A DNA stretch of 64,000 nt from the NCBI RefSeq assembly GCF_038957035.1, contig NZ_CP152412.1, positions 186,001-250,000 of the forward strand, in the 5' to 3' direction. The DNA is from Bradyrhizobium sp. B097. Its GTDB lineage: Bacteria; Pseudomonadota; Alphaproteobacteria; Rhizobiales; Xanthobacteraceae. The translations under genes were made by a program, and so were the position numbers. Of this stretch, positions 8,662 through 17,871 are shown piece after piece. Numbering within the stretch: position 1 is the first letter of the stretch; each line of letters opens with the position of its first letter. The notes beneath the pieces were generated by a model, which saw only the letters and a program-made list of their open reading frames with translations, was not told where the DNA came from and ran no database searches.

Positions 8662-9261
8662 ATGGACAAGACCCAGCCACATCCGCTGTTCAAGCTCGCG
8701 ACCGAGCTCGGGCCGTTGCTCGTGTTCTTCATTGCGAACGCCAAATACCATCTGTTCTTCGCGACCGGCGCGTTCATGGTCGCGATCGTAGCTGCCATGA
8801 TCGCATCCTATGTCGTGACCAGGCACGTGCCGATCATGGCGCTGGTGACCGGCGCGGTCGTGCTGGTATTCGGCACCCTGACCCTGGTGTTGCACGACGA
8901 GACCTTCATCAAGGTCAAGCCGACCATCATTTACGGTCTGTTCGCGGCCGTGCTCGGCGGCGGGCTGCTTTTCGGCCGTTCCTTCATCGCCGTCATGTTC
9001 GACCAGATGTTCAATCTGACGCCGCAGGGCTGGCGCATCCTCACCATGCGCTGGGCACTGTTCTTTGCCGGCATGGCTATTCTCAACGAGATCGTCTGGC
9101 GGACGCAGACCACGGATTTCTGGGTGAACTTCAAGGTGTTCGGCGTGACGCCGCTGACCATGGTGTTCGCCATCGCCCAGATGCCGCTGACCAAGCGCTA
9201 TCATCTGGAGCCGGTCTCGCTGGAAACCAGCGAGGCGGACGCCGGCGACCTGCGAAAGTAA
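8662..9261 (+). CDS. yciB: YciB/IspZ-type inner-membrane septation protein
   Basis: A 199-residue integral membrane protein with about five hydrophobic spans. It carries the family's conserved elements: [11 protein letters not shown] near the N-terminus, [20 protein letters not shown] in the middle, then [12 protein letters not shown] and NEIVWR towards the C-terminus. YciB homologues are linked to cell-envelope and septum integrity, acting in the inner membrane. The ATG at 8662 ([11 protein letters not shown]) is chosen because upstream in-frame codons lie in the dispersed repeat 8504-8632; a start at 8629 is the alternative. It lies downstream of ftsY in the same orientation. Confidence 0.9.
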   Translation: MDKTQPHPLFKLATELGPLLVFFIANAKYHLFFATGAFMVAIVAAMIASYVVTRHVPIMALVTGAVVLVFGTLTLVLHDETFIKVKPTIIYGLFAAVLGGGLLFGRSFIAVMFDQMFNLTPQGWRILTMRWALFFAGMAILNEIVWRTQTTDFWVNFKVFGVTPLTMVFAIAQMPLTKRYHLEPVSLETSEADAGDLRK

Positions 9262-9328
9262 ATCCGAACGCAGCGCGGGTGATTGTGCCGCGCTGCGTCC
9301 GACGCTTCGGAGATCAAGCCTTCAGAGC

Positions 9329-9703
9329 TCAGCTCTTCTGCTTGGCGACGATCTTGTCCTTGATCTTGTCGTAGGTCGCCTGCGGCAGGATGTTCTTCTG
9401 CACCAGTTCATCCTTGCCCTTGTAGGGGCGCCCCTTGATGATCGCGGCCGAATAGGCCTTGCCGACACCGGGCAGTGCGTCGAGCTGGTCGGTGCTGGCG
9501 CTGTTGATGTCGAGCAGGTCGTCCTTCGCCATCCCCGTCGTTTTCAGATCAGGGGCCGCCGCTTTCGGGGCGGGAGCCATGTGGCTCTCGGATTTGGCGG
9601 CGGGCGCGGCCGGCTGCGGCGACTGGGCCATCGACGGCGTGGCCGTCATCAGGCCGAGCGTGAGTGCGGTAGCAAGAAGTGAAGCGAGCGTGGTCTTGCG
9701 CAT
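9329..9703 (-). CDS. Secreted helix-hairpin-helix (ComEA-like) small protein
   Basis: A 124-residue protein with a signal peptide ([22 protein letters not shown], cleavage near residue 26), an Ala/Pro-rich linker, and a C-terminal HhH segment: [27 protein letters not shown] (about 62-88). NSAxxxxLxxLPGIGxxxAxxII is the ComEA-type nonspecific DNA-binding hairpin. Small periplasmic HhH proteins are common in Bradyrhizobium; DNA binding or uptake is possible but unproven. ATG 9703 is preferred over 9733 because it directly begins the basic n-region. It is downstream of ccmG but separated by 174 bp. Confidence 0.82.
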   Translation of the reverse strand: MRKTTLASLLATALTLGLMTATPSMAQSPQPAAPAAKSESHMAPAPKAAAPDLKTTGMAKDDLLDINSASTDQLDALPGVGKAYSAAIIKGRPYKGKDELVQKNILPQATYDKIKDKIVAKQKS

Positions 9704-9877
9704 ATGTCCTCTCCGAGGAATGAGTGAAGTCACGCCATGGAGTTAGGGTTGCGTTCGTGGCGTCGCCGTGGCCGTGAAATGAACCGCAGATAAACCCGTC
9801 GAAGTATTATGCCGCAGGTGTTTTCTCGCGTCGTTCATGCCCGATTCATGTTCGCGAGTTGCGGCGTGCCGATGCGG

Positions 9878-10471
9878 TTACGGTCTCGCGCGCAGCGCCT
9901 TCTCGATCTCGGCCTTGAGCACGGTGTTGACGTTATCAGGCGTCACCGGTCCGACCAGCTTGTAGACGATCGTGCCTTCGCGTCCGACCAGGAAGGTCTC
10001 GGGCACGCCATAGACGCCCCACTCGATGGAGGCGCGGCCGTTGCCGTCGACGCCGACGATGCCGAACGGATTGCCGTAGCGGCCGAGGAAGCGCCGCGCG
10101 TTCTCGGGCGAATCCTTGTAATTGATGCCGATGATCTGGAAGCGCTTGTCCCTGCCGAGCTCGGTGAGCAGCGGCGCTTCGTCATGGCAGGGCACGCACC
10201 AGGACGCCCAGACGTTGACGATGCTGACCTTGCCCTTGAACGCGGCGGGATCGAGACCGGGGACAGGCGCGCCGTCCTTCACGAGGCCGTCGAGCGCGGG
10301 CAGAACGGTCTGCGGTGCCGGCCGGCCGATCAGCGCCGACGGAATTTTGGAGGGATCACCGCCATAGAGCCGCAGCAGGAATAGTCCGGCGAGCCCGAGG
10401 AAAACCAGCAGCGGCAGCACCACCAGCAGGCGGCGGGCTTGCGGCGGGCCATTGGTCGCCTGCTCGCTCAT
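9878..10471 (-). CDS. ccmG: CcmG/DsbE periplasmic thiol-disulfide oxidoreductase
   Basis: A 197-residue membrane-anchored thioredoxin that reduces apocytochrome c cysteines so heme can be attached. One N-terminal transmembrane helix lies at about residues 15-35. The thioredoxin domain has active site WCVPC (C92, C95) and the cis-Pro region YGVPETF. The central [15 protein letters not shown] insert is typical of CcmG. The start overlaps the ccmD stop by 4 nt (ATGA), showing translational coupling. It is the last gene of the ccm run, equivalent to cycY of Bradyrhizobium. Confidence 0.96.
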   Translation of the reverse strand: MSEQATNGPPQARRLLVVLPLLVFLGLAGLFLLRLYGGDPSKIPSALIGRPAPQTVLPALDGLVKDGAPVPGLDPAAFKGKVSIVNVWASWCVPCHDEAPLLTELGRDKRFQIIGINYKDSPENARRFLGRYGNPFGIVGVDGNGRASIEWGVYGVPETFLVGREGTIVYKLVGPVTPDNVNTVLKAEIEKALRARP

Positions 10472-10647
10472 CTTATATCCGCCGCGTTGCGGCCGGAGCG
10501 GCGCGTGATGCCGCTGGCCTCGATCTCCTTGAGGCGCCCCTGCTGGCGGCGATAGTCGGCGATGATCCAGATGATCAAGAGCAGCACGACCGCCGCGACC
10601 AGCGCATACGACGTCACGATGAAAGAGGCGTAGGGACCAAGCGACAT
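10468..10647 (-). CDS. ccmD: CcmD heme exporter subunit
   Basis: A 59-residue single-span membrane protein. A hydrophobic helix (about residues 8-30, [20 protein letters not shown]) is followed by a basic cytoplasmic tail ([17 protein letters not shown]), the standard CcmD layout. CcmD stabilises CcmC-CcmE and releases holo-CcmE from the CcmABC complex. ATG 10647 is chosen because it lies 4 bp after the ccmC stop; a start 18 nt upstream would overlap ccmC. It overlaps ccmG by 4 nt. Confidence 0.92.
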   Translation of the reverse strand: MSLGPYASFIVTSYALVAAVVLLLIIWIIADYRRQQGRLKEIEASGITRRSGRNAADIR

Positions 10648-10651
10648 CGTG

Positions 10652-11452
10652 TCACGCCGCCCCAATTTCGTTTGGCGCGGTTCCCTGCGAACCGCTGCCC
10701 GCTTCGCTGGTGAATGCGATGCGGCTCGCCTGCATCATCTGCAGGCTGCGCACGCGCCGGCGCAGGATCTCGTTGCGCATCGCCGCCAGATGCAAGGTGA
10801 TGAAGAGCAGCGAAAACGCGATCGCCATCACCAGCAGCGGCCACAGGAAGGCCTTGTCGAGGGTCGATCCGCCCATGCGGAGCACCGAGGCCGGCTGATG
10901 CAGCGTGTTCCACCAGTCGACCGAGAACTTGATGATCGGGATGTTGATCGCGCCGACCAGGGTCAGGACCGCCGCCGCCCGCGCCGCGCGAGAGGGATCC
11001 TCCACCGCGCGCCACAGCGCCATCAGGCCGAGATACATCAGGAACAGGATCAGCACCGAGGTCAGCCGTGCGTCCCACTCCCAATAGGTGCCCCACATCG
11101 GCCGGCCCCACAGCGAGCCGGTGACCAGCGCAAGGAAGGTGAAGGCGGCGCCGATCGGGGCGGCGGCTTTCGCGGCGACGTCGGCGAGCGGATGCCGCCA
11201 CACCAGCGTGCCGAGCGCGGCGACGCTCATGACGCCCCAGACGAACATCGAAAGCCATGCATTCGGCACGTGGATGAACATGATCTTGACCGTGGCGCCC
11301 TGCTGGTAGTCGTCGGGCGCCATGGCCGATTGGTAGAGGCCGATCGCGAGCAGGATCGCGGTCACGCCCGCGAGCCACGGCAGGATCCGCGCGGTCAGCG
11401 CCAGAAATCTGGTCGGATTGGCGAGGTCGGTCAGCGTCTCGGTCAGCTTCAT
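10652..11452 (-). CDS. ccmC: CcmC heme lyase / heme handling protein
   Basis: A 266-residue polytopic protein with six transmembrane segments. It contains the tryptophan-rich WGxxWxWD motif (residues 120-127, WGTYWEWD) on a periplasmic loop and flanking histidines, notably H61 in FIHVPNAW, used to hold heme. CcmC presents heme to the chaperone CcmE. The C-terminal extension (residues 245-266) is polar and Gly/Ser-rich. It sits between ccmB (75-bp gap upstream) and ccmD. The equivalent gene in Bradyrhizobium is cycZ. Confidence 0.96.
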   Translation of the reverse strand: MKLTETLTDLANPTRFLALTARILPWLAGVTAILLAIGLYQSAMAPDDYQQGATVKIMFIHVPNAWLSMFVWGVMSVAALGTLVWRHPLADVAAKAAAPIGAAFTFLALVTGSLWGRPMWGTYWEWDARLTSVLILFLMYLGLMALWRAVEDPSRAARAAAVLTLVGAINIPIIKFSVDWWNTLHQPASVLRMGGSTLDKAFLWPLLVMAIAFSLLFITLHLAAMRNEILRRRVRSLQMMQASRIAFTSEAGSGSQGTAPNEIGAA

Positions 11453-11527
11453 GGCACCGTGATAATCGCCCGATGTGAGCGAGGCAATTGGCCGAACTGC
11501 TCTCGGCGAGATTTGATCGGATCCATC

Positions 11528-12196
11528 TCAGTCCAGTCCGTGCCGCAGGCTCGCGGCGGCGGCAAATGGGCCGATCACGAGGCTGGCGAGCGACAGCGCG
11601 CAGAGGATCGAGAACGGTGTTCCGAAGGGCAGGGGACCCGATATCGCCGCCTGCGAGGCGGCAACGCCGAAGATCAGCACCGGGATCGACAGCGGCAGCA
11701 CCAGCACGGCGAGCAGCAGCCCGCCGCGATGCAGCGTCACCGCCAGGGCCGCGCCGATCATGCCGGTGAAGGTCAGCGCCGGAGTTCCCGCCAGCAGGGT
11801 CGCCGCAACCGCCAGTGTCGCCGTGCCGTCGAGATTGAGCAGCAGGCCGAGCACCGGCGTCGCGATGATCAGCGGCAAGCCGGCGGCGATCCAATGCGCC
11901 AGCGCCTTGGCCGCGCAGGCGAGTTCCAGCGGCGTCCGGCTCATCACGATCAGGTCGAGCGAGCCGTCCTCGTGGTCGGCCGTGAACAGCCGGTCGAGGG
12001 TGAGCAGGCTCGCCAGCAGCGCGCCGAGCCAGAGGATGGCGGGGCCAAGCTGCGACAGCAGCGCCAGATCGGGCCCGACCGCGAACGGCATCAGCACCGT
12101 GACGGTGAGGAAGAACAGCACGCCGATCAGCGCCCCGCCGCCGACGCGCAGCGCAATGCGGATGTCGCGGCGGATCAATGCTGCCAGCGCGCTCAT
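11528..12196 (-). CDS. ccmB: CcmB heme exporter permease
   Basis: A 222-residue, six-span permease of the CcmAB ABC module that powers release of heme-loaded CcmE in cytochrome c maturation. The start region ([15 protein letters not shown]) and [18 protein letters not shown] segment (about 65-83) are conserved in CcmB. The ATG overlaps the ccmA stop by 4 nt, so the ATPase and permease are translationally coupled. Confidence 0.94.
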   Translation of the reverse strand: MSALAALIRRDIRIALRVGGGALIGVLFFLTVTVLMPFAVGPDLALLSQLGPAILWLGALLASLLTLDRLFTADHEDGSLDLIVMSRTPLELACAAKALAHWIAAGLPLIIATPVLGLLLNLDGTATLAVAATLLAGTPALTFTGMIGAALAVTLHRGGLLLAVLVLPLSIPVLIFGVAASQAAISGPLPFGTPFSILCALSLASLVIGPFAAAASLRHGLD

Positions 12197-12795
12197 GCCG
12201 CGCCTCCCATCCGCAAATCGCGCGCGTCGATGCCAAGCGGCAGATGGGTCGCGGCGACGATCAGGCCGCCGCTTGCGAGATGGTCGCGAATCAGGCCGAC
12301 GAACAGCGCCTGTCCGGCCGCATCGAGCGCTGACGTCGGCTCGTCCAGCAGCCAGATCGGCCGCCGCACCGAGAGCAGGCGTGCGATCGACAGGCGGCGG
12401 CGCTGGCCGGCGGAGAGGTAAGCCGCCGGTAGATGCGCGGCGTGGTCGAGCGCCACGGCGGCCAGGCAGCGGCCGGCATCTTCCGTCTCGCCGCCGAGGA
12501 ATTCCCGCCAGAAGGAAAGATTTTCCGCGACACTCAGCGCTGGCTTCAGCGCGTCGCGGTGGCCGAGATAGTGGGCCTGCTCAGGCAGGCTGAGCTCGGC
12601 GTCGCCGCCATCGAGCGCAATCGAGCCCTCGGCGGGAACCAGCAGCCCGGCGAGGACGCGCAGCAGCGAGGTCTTGCCCGCGCCGTTCGGGCCCGTGACA
12701 GCGAGCGCCTCGCCGGCCGTGGCCGACAGATCGAGGCCAGCAAACACCTCGCGTCCGCCGCGCACGCATTTCAGATTTCGTCCCGAGAGCCGCAT
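12193..12795 (-). CDS. ccmA: CcmA heme exporter ATP-binding protein
   Basis: A 200-residue ABC ATPase. From ATG 12795 it has Walker A GPNGAGKT (35-42), the LSAGQRRR signature (about 127), Walker [12 protein letters not shown] and the switch His in AATHLP. It energises the CcmABCD complex. The open frame extends to 12870, but that extension lacks family similarity, so the internal ATG is chosen. It is first in the minus-strand ccmABCDG run. The 239-bp gap to acnA, divergently oriented, contains an Irr-box-like palindrome. Confidence 0.94.
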   Translation of the reverse strand: MRLSGRNLKCVRGGREVFAGLDLSATAGEALAVTGPNGAGKTSLLRVLAGLLVPAEGSIALDGGDAELSLPEQAHYLGHRDALKPALSVAENLSFWREFLGGETEDAGRCLAAVALDHAAHLPAAYLSAGQRRRLSIARLLSVRRPIWLLDEPTSALDAAGQALFVGLIRDHLASGGLIVAATHLPLGIDARDLRMGGAA

Positions 12796-12891
12796 GGTTC
12801 GTTGTGTCACAGCCCTCTGAAATCTTTCGCTACCGCGTGAGAATTTTTGGGTCGCGCAACGCTGTCGCACGCTTGTCGGTGTGGCGGTGCT

Positions 12892-12908
12892 TCTAGAAAG
12901 GTTCTATA
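12892..12908. promoter_or_regulatory. Irr-box / ICE-like palindrome between ccmA and acnA
   Basis: The 17-bp sequence TCTAGAA-AGG-TTCTATA is an imperfect inverted repeat with a 3-bp spacer. From memory, the Rhizobiales iron control element bound by Irr has the form TTTAGAA-N3-TTCTAAA, which this matches at 12 of 14 arm positions. It lies 127 bp upstream of acnA, a 4Fe-4S enzyme, and also upstream of the divergent ccm genes. It overlaps a TATAAG-like hexamer. Iron-dependent repression of acnA is the inference. Confidence 0.55.
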
Positions 12909-13034
12909 AGCCCGGAACTTGATGCAGCACACACAATCGGCGGCCGCAAGCCATCCAGGCCATCCCTTGGCCCGTGTCGATCGCCGGTGTTTAGTTACCC
13001 TTGCCGGGTATAACTGAGAATTGGGATCCTCCGC

Positions 13035-15755
13035 ATGACCTCACTCGACAGCTTCAAATGCCGCAAGACCATGAAGGTCGGCGGCAAGTCCTACGTCTAT
13101 TACAGCCTGCCCCAGGCAGAGAAGAACGGACTGAAGGGTATCTCGAAGCTGCCGTATTCGATGAAGGTTCTGCTCGAGAACCTGCTGCGCAATGAGGACG
13201 GCCGCACCGTCAAGAAGGAAGACATCGTTGCGGTGTCGAAGTGGCTGAAGAAGCGCCAGCTCGAGCACGAAATCGCGTTCCGCCCGGCGCGCGTGCTGAT
13301 GCAGGATTTCACCGGCGTTCCGGCCGTGGTCGACCTCGCCGCGATGCGCAACGCGATGCAGAACCTCGGCGGCGACGCCGAGAAGATCAACCCGCTGGTG
13401 CCGGTCGATCTCGTCATCGACCACTCGGTGATCGTCAACTTCTTCGGTGACAACAAGGCGTTCGCGAAGAACGTCACCGAGGAATACAAGCAGAACCAGG
13501 AGCGCTACGAGTTCCTGAAGTGGGGCCAGAAGGCGTTCTCGAACTTCTCGGTGGTGCCGCCCGGCACCGGCATCTGCCACCAGGTCAATCTCGAATATCT
13601 CGCCCAGACGGTGTGGACCAAGAAGGAGAAGATGACGGTCGGTAAGAAGACCGGCACCTTCGAGGTCGCCTATCCCGACTCGCTGGTCGGCACCGACTCG
13701 CACACCACGATGGTCAACGGCCTTGCCGTGCTCGGCTGGGGCGTCGGCGGCATCGAGGCGGAAGCCTGCATGCTCGGCCAGCCGCTGTCGATGCTGCTGC
13801 CGGAAGTGGTCGGCTTCAAGCTCAAGGGCCAGCTCAAGGAAGGCGTCACCGCGACCGACCTCGTGCTGACCGTCACCCAGATGCTGCGCAAGCTCGGCGT
13901 GGTCGGCAAGTTCGTCGAATTCTTCGGCCCGGGCCTCGATTTCCTGTCGGTCGCGGACAAGGCGACCATCGGCAACATGGCGCCCGAATACGGCGCGACC
14001 TGCGGCTTCTTCCCGGTCGACGCCGCGACCATCGATTACCTGAAGACCTCGGGCCGCAAGGCCGATCGCGTCAAGCTGGTGCAGGCCTATGCCAAGGCGC
14101 AGGGTCTGTTCCGCACCGCCAAGTCGACTGACCCGGTGTTCACCACCACGTTGACGCTCGACCTCGCCGACGTGGTGCCGTCGATGGCCGGACCGAAGCG
14201 CCCCGAAGGCCGCATCGCGCTGCCGGCGGTGTCGACCGGCTTCGCCACCGCGCTGGTCAACGAGTACAAGAAGCCCGATGGCGAGACGAAGCGCTTTGCG
14301 GTCGAGGGCCGCAACTTCGATCTCGGCCATGGCGACGTCGTGATCGCCGCGATCACCTCCTGCACCAACACCTCGAACCCGAGCGTGCTGATCGGCGCCG
14401 GCCTGTTGGCGCGCAAGGCGGCCGCCAAGGGCCTGAAGGCCAAGCCGTGGGTGAAGACCTCGCTCGCGCCGGGCAGCCAGGTGGTGGCGGAATATCTCGC
14501 CAATTCCGGCCTGCAGGCCGATCTCGACAAGGTCGGTTTCAACCTGGTCGGCTTCGGCTGCACCACCTGCATCGGCAACTCGGGCCCGCTGCCGGAGGAT
14601 ATCTCGAAGTCGATCAACGACAACGGCATCGTCGCCGCCGCCGTGCTGTCGGGTAACCGCAACTTCGAAGGCCGCGTCTCGCCCGACGTGCAGGCGAACT
14701 ACCTCGCCTCGCCGCCGCTGGTGGTCGCGCATGCGCTCGCCGGCACCGTGACCAAGGATCTCGCGGTCGAGCCGATCGGCATCGGCAAGGACGGCAAGCC
14801 GGTGTTCCTCAAGGACATCTGGCCGACCACCAAGGAGATCAACGCCTTCATGAAGAAGTACGTCACCGCGACGATCTTCAAGAAGAAGTACGCCGACGTG
14901 TTCAAGGGCGACACCAACTGGCGCAAGATCAAGACCACGGAAAGCGAGACCTATCGCTGGAACATGGGCTCGACCTATGTGCAGAACCCGCCTTACTTCG
15001 AAGGCATGAAGAAGCAGCCGGACCCGGTCGTCGACGTGGTCGACGCGCGGATCCTCGCGATGTTCGGCGACAAGATCACCACCGACCACATCTCGCCGGC
15101 CGGTTCGATCAAGCTGACCTCGCCCGCCGGCAAGTTCCTCAGCGAGCACCAGGTGCGCCCCGCCGACTTCAACCAGTACGGCACGCGGCGCGGCAACCAT
15201 GAAGTGATGATGCGCGGCACTTTCGCCAACATCCGCATCAAGAACTTCATGCTGAAGGGCGCCGACGGCAATATTCCGGAAGGCGGTCTGACCAAGCACT
15301 GGCCCGACGGCGCGCAGATGTCGATCTACGACGCCGCGATGAAGTACCAGCAGGAGAACGTGCCGCTGGTGGTGTTCGCCGGCGCCGAATACGGCAACGG
15401 CTCGTCGCGCGACTGGGCCGCGAAGGGCACCCGCCTGCTCGGCGTGCGCGCGGTGATCTGCCAGAGCTTCGAGCGCATCCATCGCTCCAACCTGGTCGGC
15501 ATGGGCGTGCTTCCGCTCACCTTCCAGGACGGCACCTCGTGGTCCTCGCTCGGCCTCAAGGGCGACGAGAAGGTCACGATCCGCGGGCTGCAGGGCGATT
15601 TGAAGCCGCGGCAGACGCTGACGGCCGAAATCGTCTCCGCCGACGGCGGCAAACGGGATGTCCCGCTGCTCTGCCGCATCGATACGCTGGACGAGCTCGA
15701 CTACTATCGCAACGGCGGCATCCTGCATTACGTGCTGCGCAAGCTCGCGGCCTAG
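13035..15755 (+). CDS. acnA: Aconitate hydratase AcnA
   Basis: A 906-residue aconitase that interconverts citrate and isocitrate in the TCA cycle using a 4Fe-4S cluster. The cluster ligands are C443 in [11 protein letters not shown] and C509/C512 in [12 protein letters not shown]. Other family motifs include [29 protein letters not shown] and, in the swivel domain, [13 protein letters not shown]. The length fits the AcnA/IRP1 class rather than AcnB. It is monocistronic, followed by a repeat and a strong hairpin terminator. Its promoter region carries the Irr-like palindrome. Confidence 0.98.
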   Translation: MTSLDSFKCRKTMKVGGKSYVYYSLPQAEKNGLKGISKLPYSMKVLLENLLRNEDGRTVKKEDIVAVSKWLKKRQLEHEIAFRPARVLMQDFTGVPAVVDLAAMRNAMQNLGGDAEKINPLVPVDLVIDHSVIVNFFGDNKAFAKNVTEEYKQNQERYEFLKWGQKAFSNFSVVPPGTGICHQVNLEYLAQTVWTKKEKMTVGKKTGTFEVAYPDSLVGTDSHTTMVNGLAVLGWGVGGIEAEACMLGQPLSMLLPEVVGFKLKGQLKEGVTATDLVLTVTQMLRKLGVVGKFVEFFGPGLDFLSVADKATIGNMAPEYGATCGFFPVDAATIDYLKTSGRKADRVKLVQAYAKAQGLFRTAKSTDPVFTTTLTLDLADVVPSMAGPKRPEGRIALPAVSTGFATALVNEYKKPDGETKRFAVEGRNFDLGHGDVVIAAITSCTNTSNPSVLIGAGLLARKAAAKGLKAKPWVKTSLAPGSQVVAEYLANSGLQADLDKVGFNLVGFGCTTCIGNSGPLPEDISKSINDNGIVAAAVLSGNRNFEGRVSPDVQANYLASPPLVVAHALAGTVTKDLAVEPIGIGKDGKPVFLKDIWPTTKEINAFMKKYVTATIFKKKYADVFKGDTNWRKIKTTESETYRWNMGSTYVQNPPYFEGMKKQPDPVVDVVDARILAMFGDKITTDHISPAGSIKLTSPAGKFLSEHQVRPADFNQYGTRRGNHEVMMRGTFANIRIKNFMLKGADGNIPEGGLTKHWPDGAQMSIYDAAMKYQQENVPLVVFAGAEYGNGSSRDWAAKGTRLLGVRAVICQSFERIHRSNLVGMGVLPLTFQDGTSWSSLGLKGDEKVTIRGLQGDLKPRQTLTAEIVSADGGKRDVPLLCRIDTLDELDYYRNGGILHYVLRKLAA

Positions 15756-15766
15756 GCCCCTTGTTT

Positions 15767-15815
15767 GAGCATGATCTATCCGGAAAACCGCTTCACACTT
15801 TTCCGGATCATGCTC
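15767..15815. repeat. GAGCATGATC..GATCATGCTC palindromic repeat, copy A
   Basis: A 49-bp element whose ends GAGCATGATC and GATCATGCTC are inverted. The inner parts CCGGAAAACCGCTTCACACTT and TTCCGG are shared with the copies at 28598 and 50541. It lies 12 bp after the acnA stop codon and is reverse-oriented relative to the other copies. Confidence 0.85.
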
Positions 15816-15862
15816 CAGCGCGGATTTGTGATCGGTGCCTCACTGCTTAGTGAGTAGCGGCT

Positions 15863-15899
15863 AAAAAGAAGGCGGCCTATGACAAGGCCGCCTTCGGGC
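15863..15899 (+). terminator. Hairpin terminator of acnA
   Basis: A 10-bp perfect stem AAGGCGGCCT/AGGCCGCCTT (15869-15878 and 15885-15894) with loop ATGACA. It is preceded by an A-rich tract, and the downstream T content is low, so efficiency is uncertain. Confidence 0.65.
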
Positions 15900-15979
15900 G
15901 TTCTGGGGCACGCAAGTTCAAGGGACAACTTCATGCTCCGTACAATTACGGATAGAAATCATCACGACTGGTTCGCAGT

Positions 15980-16741
15980 ATGACAGCGATGATGGCCTAT
16001 AATTCTATCTCACGATGGTCCAGCGCCCTTGGTTTCTGCGCGATCGTCGCAATCATCCGCCCCGCTCACGCCGACCCGCGTGCTGTCGTCGAACTCTTCA
16101 CCTCGCAGGGATGCTCGTCCTGTCCGCCTGCGGACAAGATCATCGGCGATCTCGCGAAGGACCCCAACGTCATCGCGCTGAGCATGCCGATCGACTATTG
16201 GGACTATCTCGGCTGGAAGGACACACTGGCGGATTCCCGTTTCAGCGCGCGCCAGAAAGCCTACTCGCACATGCGCGGCGATCGCGACGTCTACACGCCG
16301 CAGGCCGTGATCAACGGCTCCGCCCATGTGATCGGCAGCGACCGTGCCAGCATCGAGGATGCTATCAAGGACACCGAGAAGAGCGGCAGCGTGATGTCAG
16401 TGCCGGTGACGATGACGCTGACCGGCAAGCAGATCAACGTGTCGGTGGCCGCATCGAAATCGCCCGCGGTGTCGCGCGGCGAAGTCTGGATCTGCTCGAT
16501 CTCGAAGTCGGTGCCGATCTCGATCGCGCGTGGCGAGAATCGCGGCCGCGAGATCACCTACCACAACGTGGTGCGCAATCTCCTGAAGGTCGGTGACTGG
16601 AACGGCTCGTCCGGGAGCTGGACTGTGCCGCTGGAGAACATCACGCGCGATGGCGTCGATGCCGCGGCCGTCTACGTCCAGGACGGCAACCGCGACAAGC
16701 CGGGCCCGATGCTCGGCGCCGCATTCACCTCGCTTCACTAG
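15980..16741 (+). CDS. DUF1223 secreted thioredoxin-like protein (253 aa)
   Basis: An exported protein: residues 1-31 form a signal peptide (hydrophobic core ALGFCAIVAII, cleavage near PAHA). The mature N-terminus VVELFTSQGCSSCPPAD (about 36-52) is the DUF1223 signature, a thioredoxin-like fold with a CxxC (C45, C48). The following PIDYWDYLGWKD and YTPQAVING segments are also conserved. Function is unproven; a periplasmic redox role is plausible. The TAG stop codon is the first three bases of the dispersed 102-bp element at 16739-16840. Confidence 0.88.
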   Translation: MTAMMAYNSISRWSSALGFCAIVAIIRPAHADPRAVVELFTSQGCSSCPPADKIIGDLAKDPNVIALSMPIDYWDYLGWKDTLADSRFSARQKAYSHMRGDRDVYTPQAVINGSAHVIGSDRASIEDAIKDTEKSGSVMSVPVTMTLTGKQINVSVAASKSPAVSRGEVWICSISKSVPISIARGENRGREITYHNVVRNLLKVGDWNGSSGSWTVPLENITRDGVDAAAVYVQDGNRDKPGPMLGAAFTSLH

Positions 16742-16840
16742 AGCCTTTCGGTTCTGATTGATCAGAACCGAAGCTCTAGATTCTTGTTTGACGCGTTTTC
16801 TTCGCGCGAACCGGTGTCCACTTCACTCGAAAACGCTCTA
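16739..16840. repeat. MITE-like 102-bp repeat with TAGAGC/GCTCTA ends
   Basis: Terminal inverted repeats TAGAGCCTTTC and GAAAACGCTCTA bracket an internal hairpin CGGTTCTGAT-TG-ATCAGAACCG (16750-16771). The right half is shared with 6735-6810. No coding capacity. Its left TAG terminates the DUF1223 gene, and its right CTA provides a TAG stop to the small minus-strand frame 16838-16981. Confidence 0.8.
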
Positions 16841-16981
16841 ACGCTGCGCGGCTAGCTCCTGCTGGTCGCGTCGTTGGGCCGCACGCATGTAGTCGTGCGA
16901 CTCCGTGCGGCGGCAAGCGTGCATCCAGTGATCTGCTGAGAGGGAAGTGTCGAGGCTTTGCGCGTCTTGATCGCGCGTCAT
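16838..16981 (-). CDS. Candidate 47-residue small protein
   Basis: ATG at 16981 opens a 47-codon frame rich in Asp, Gln, His and Arg (MTRDQDAQSLDTSLSADHWM near the start; HDYMRAAQRR near the end). Third-position GC is high, as in neighbouring genes, and composition is unlike a shadow frame. A clear Shine-Dalgarno is lacking, and it starts just downstream of a putative terminator. The stop codon comes from the adjoining repeat. The family is unknown; it could be spurious. Confidence 0.35.
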   Translation of the reverse strand: MTRDQDAQSLDTSLSADHWMHACRRTESHDYMRAAQRRDQQELAAQR

Positions 16982-16992
16982 CGAGTAGGGCC

Positions 16993-17135
16993 CCAAAACA
17001 AAAAGGACCAACTTTCGTTGGCCCAGTGTTTGGGATTTGATTCCCCTGCGAACAGGCCCGATCCCGACGGCCCCGGGGGGCTGGGGGCTGAGGAATCCGG
17101 AACCGAAAGGACCGGGCCAACGCAGGATTTTCTTT
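16993..17135. ncRNA. Candidate structured RNA (6S-like hairpin), strand uncertain
   Basis: The closing stem CGTTGGCCC (17016-17024) pairs perfectly with GGGCCAACG (17114-17122). An inner stem GATTCC (17039-17044) pairs with GGAATC (17092-17097), and GC-rich arms close the apex around 17070-17080. This gives a single rod of about 107 nt with bulges, the general architecture of 6S RNA. On the minus strand it would end at the hairpin GGGCCAAC-GAAA-GTTGGTCC followed by TTTTTGTTTT (17024 to 16993), a good intrinsic terminator. On the plus strand it is followed by ATTTTCTTTT. No ORF explains the conservation-like structure. The 6S assignment is a guess. Confidence 0.4.
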
Positions 17136-17381
17136 TCGCAGGGCAGCGGGGCGGGCGATGGGCGGAAGTGGGGCAGCAATATGATTCCTCTAACGTTCCC
17201 GTGACTCTTCGGTTTTCCGGACAATCGGTCGCGCCTGGCCGTGGTTAAGGGCTGGTTGCGTTGCGAATGGCCCCTTGCAGGCTCTGTCGCTTAGCGCAAT
17301 CATGTCACTCTCGTGACGATCCCGAAGTGGGGGCACCGGCCTTCGGAACCCGATCGTCACCGGGATGACAGGAGGCGCTCG

Positions 17382-17753
17382 ATGAGTTTGATCTCGGAGG
17401 ATAGTGATCCGAGTGGGAATCGTGCCGCGGCGCGTCCCGCCGCCGCGACCCCTCAGCCCAACCGCGTGACATTCAATCGACTTGAGCTCAACCGCATTCT
17501 CAATCTCTACGGCCGCATGGTCGCCGATGGTGAGTGGCGCGATTATGCGATCGATTTCCTGAAGGACCGCGCCGTGTTCTCGGTGTTCCGGCGTGCATCC
17601 GAAATGCCGATCTACCGGATCGAGAAGGATCCCCGGCTGGCGCGCAAGCAGGGCATGTACAGCGTGATTTCGGCGACCGGCCTGATCCTGCGCCGCGGCC
17701 ACGAACTCGAACGGGTGCTGTTCGTGATCGATCGCAAGCTGTCGCTGGTGTAG
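17382..17753 (+). CDS. DUF2794 domain-containing protein
   Basis: A 123-residue protein of a small Rhizobiales-wide family. The conserved part (about 27-120) begins VTFNRLELNRILNLYGRMV and contains WRDYAIDFLKDRAVFSVFRR, then IYRIEKDPRL and LRRGHELERVL. No enzymatic motif is visible and function is unknown. ATG 17382 is supported by AGGAGG 8 bp upstream; the open frame begins at 17313, but that part looks non-coding. It is convergent with the GNAT gene, with a palindromic repeat between the two. Confidence 0.88.
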   Translation: MSLISEDSDPSGNRAAARPAAATPQPNRVTFNRLELNRILNLYGRMVADGEWRDYAIDFLKDRAVFSVFRRASEMPIYRIEKDPRLARKQGMYSVISATGLILRRGHELERVLFVIDRKLSLV

Positions 17754-17774
17754 GCGCGGCAAATTCAACAGACC

Positions 17775-17862
17775 GTAGCCCGGATGGAGCGAAGCGAAAT
17801 CCGGGGCCGCTGCTAGCGCGGATGAACTTGCCCCGGATTGCGCTGCGCTCCATCCGGGCTAC
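17775..17862. repeat. Palindromic repeat GTAGCCCGGATGGAGCG, convergent intergenic
   Basis: The 17-bp arms GTAGCCCGGATGGAGCG (17775-17791) and CGCTCCATCCGGGCTAC (17846-17862) are exact inverted repeats. Inner arms AATCCGGGG/CCCCGGATT (17798-17806, 17831-17839) extend the hairpin. It lies between convergent genes and may act as a bidirectional terminator. Confidence 0.85.
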
Positions 17863-17871
17863 GGATCCCAT

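Noticed and set aside
10649..12421. 590-residue plus-strand frame across the ccm genes
   Set aside because: Low-complexity Arg/Gln/His sequence antisense to ccmA, ccmB and ccmC, which are well supported.
13041..15728. 895-residue open frame antisense to acnA
   Set aside because: Shadow of a high-GC, codon-biased gene. Low-complexity Arg/His/Asp/Leu composition and no domain; acnA on the other strand has all catalytic residues.
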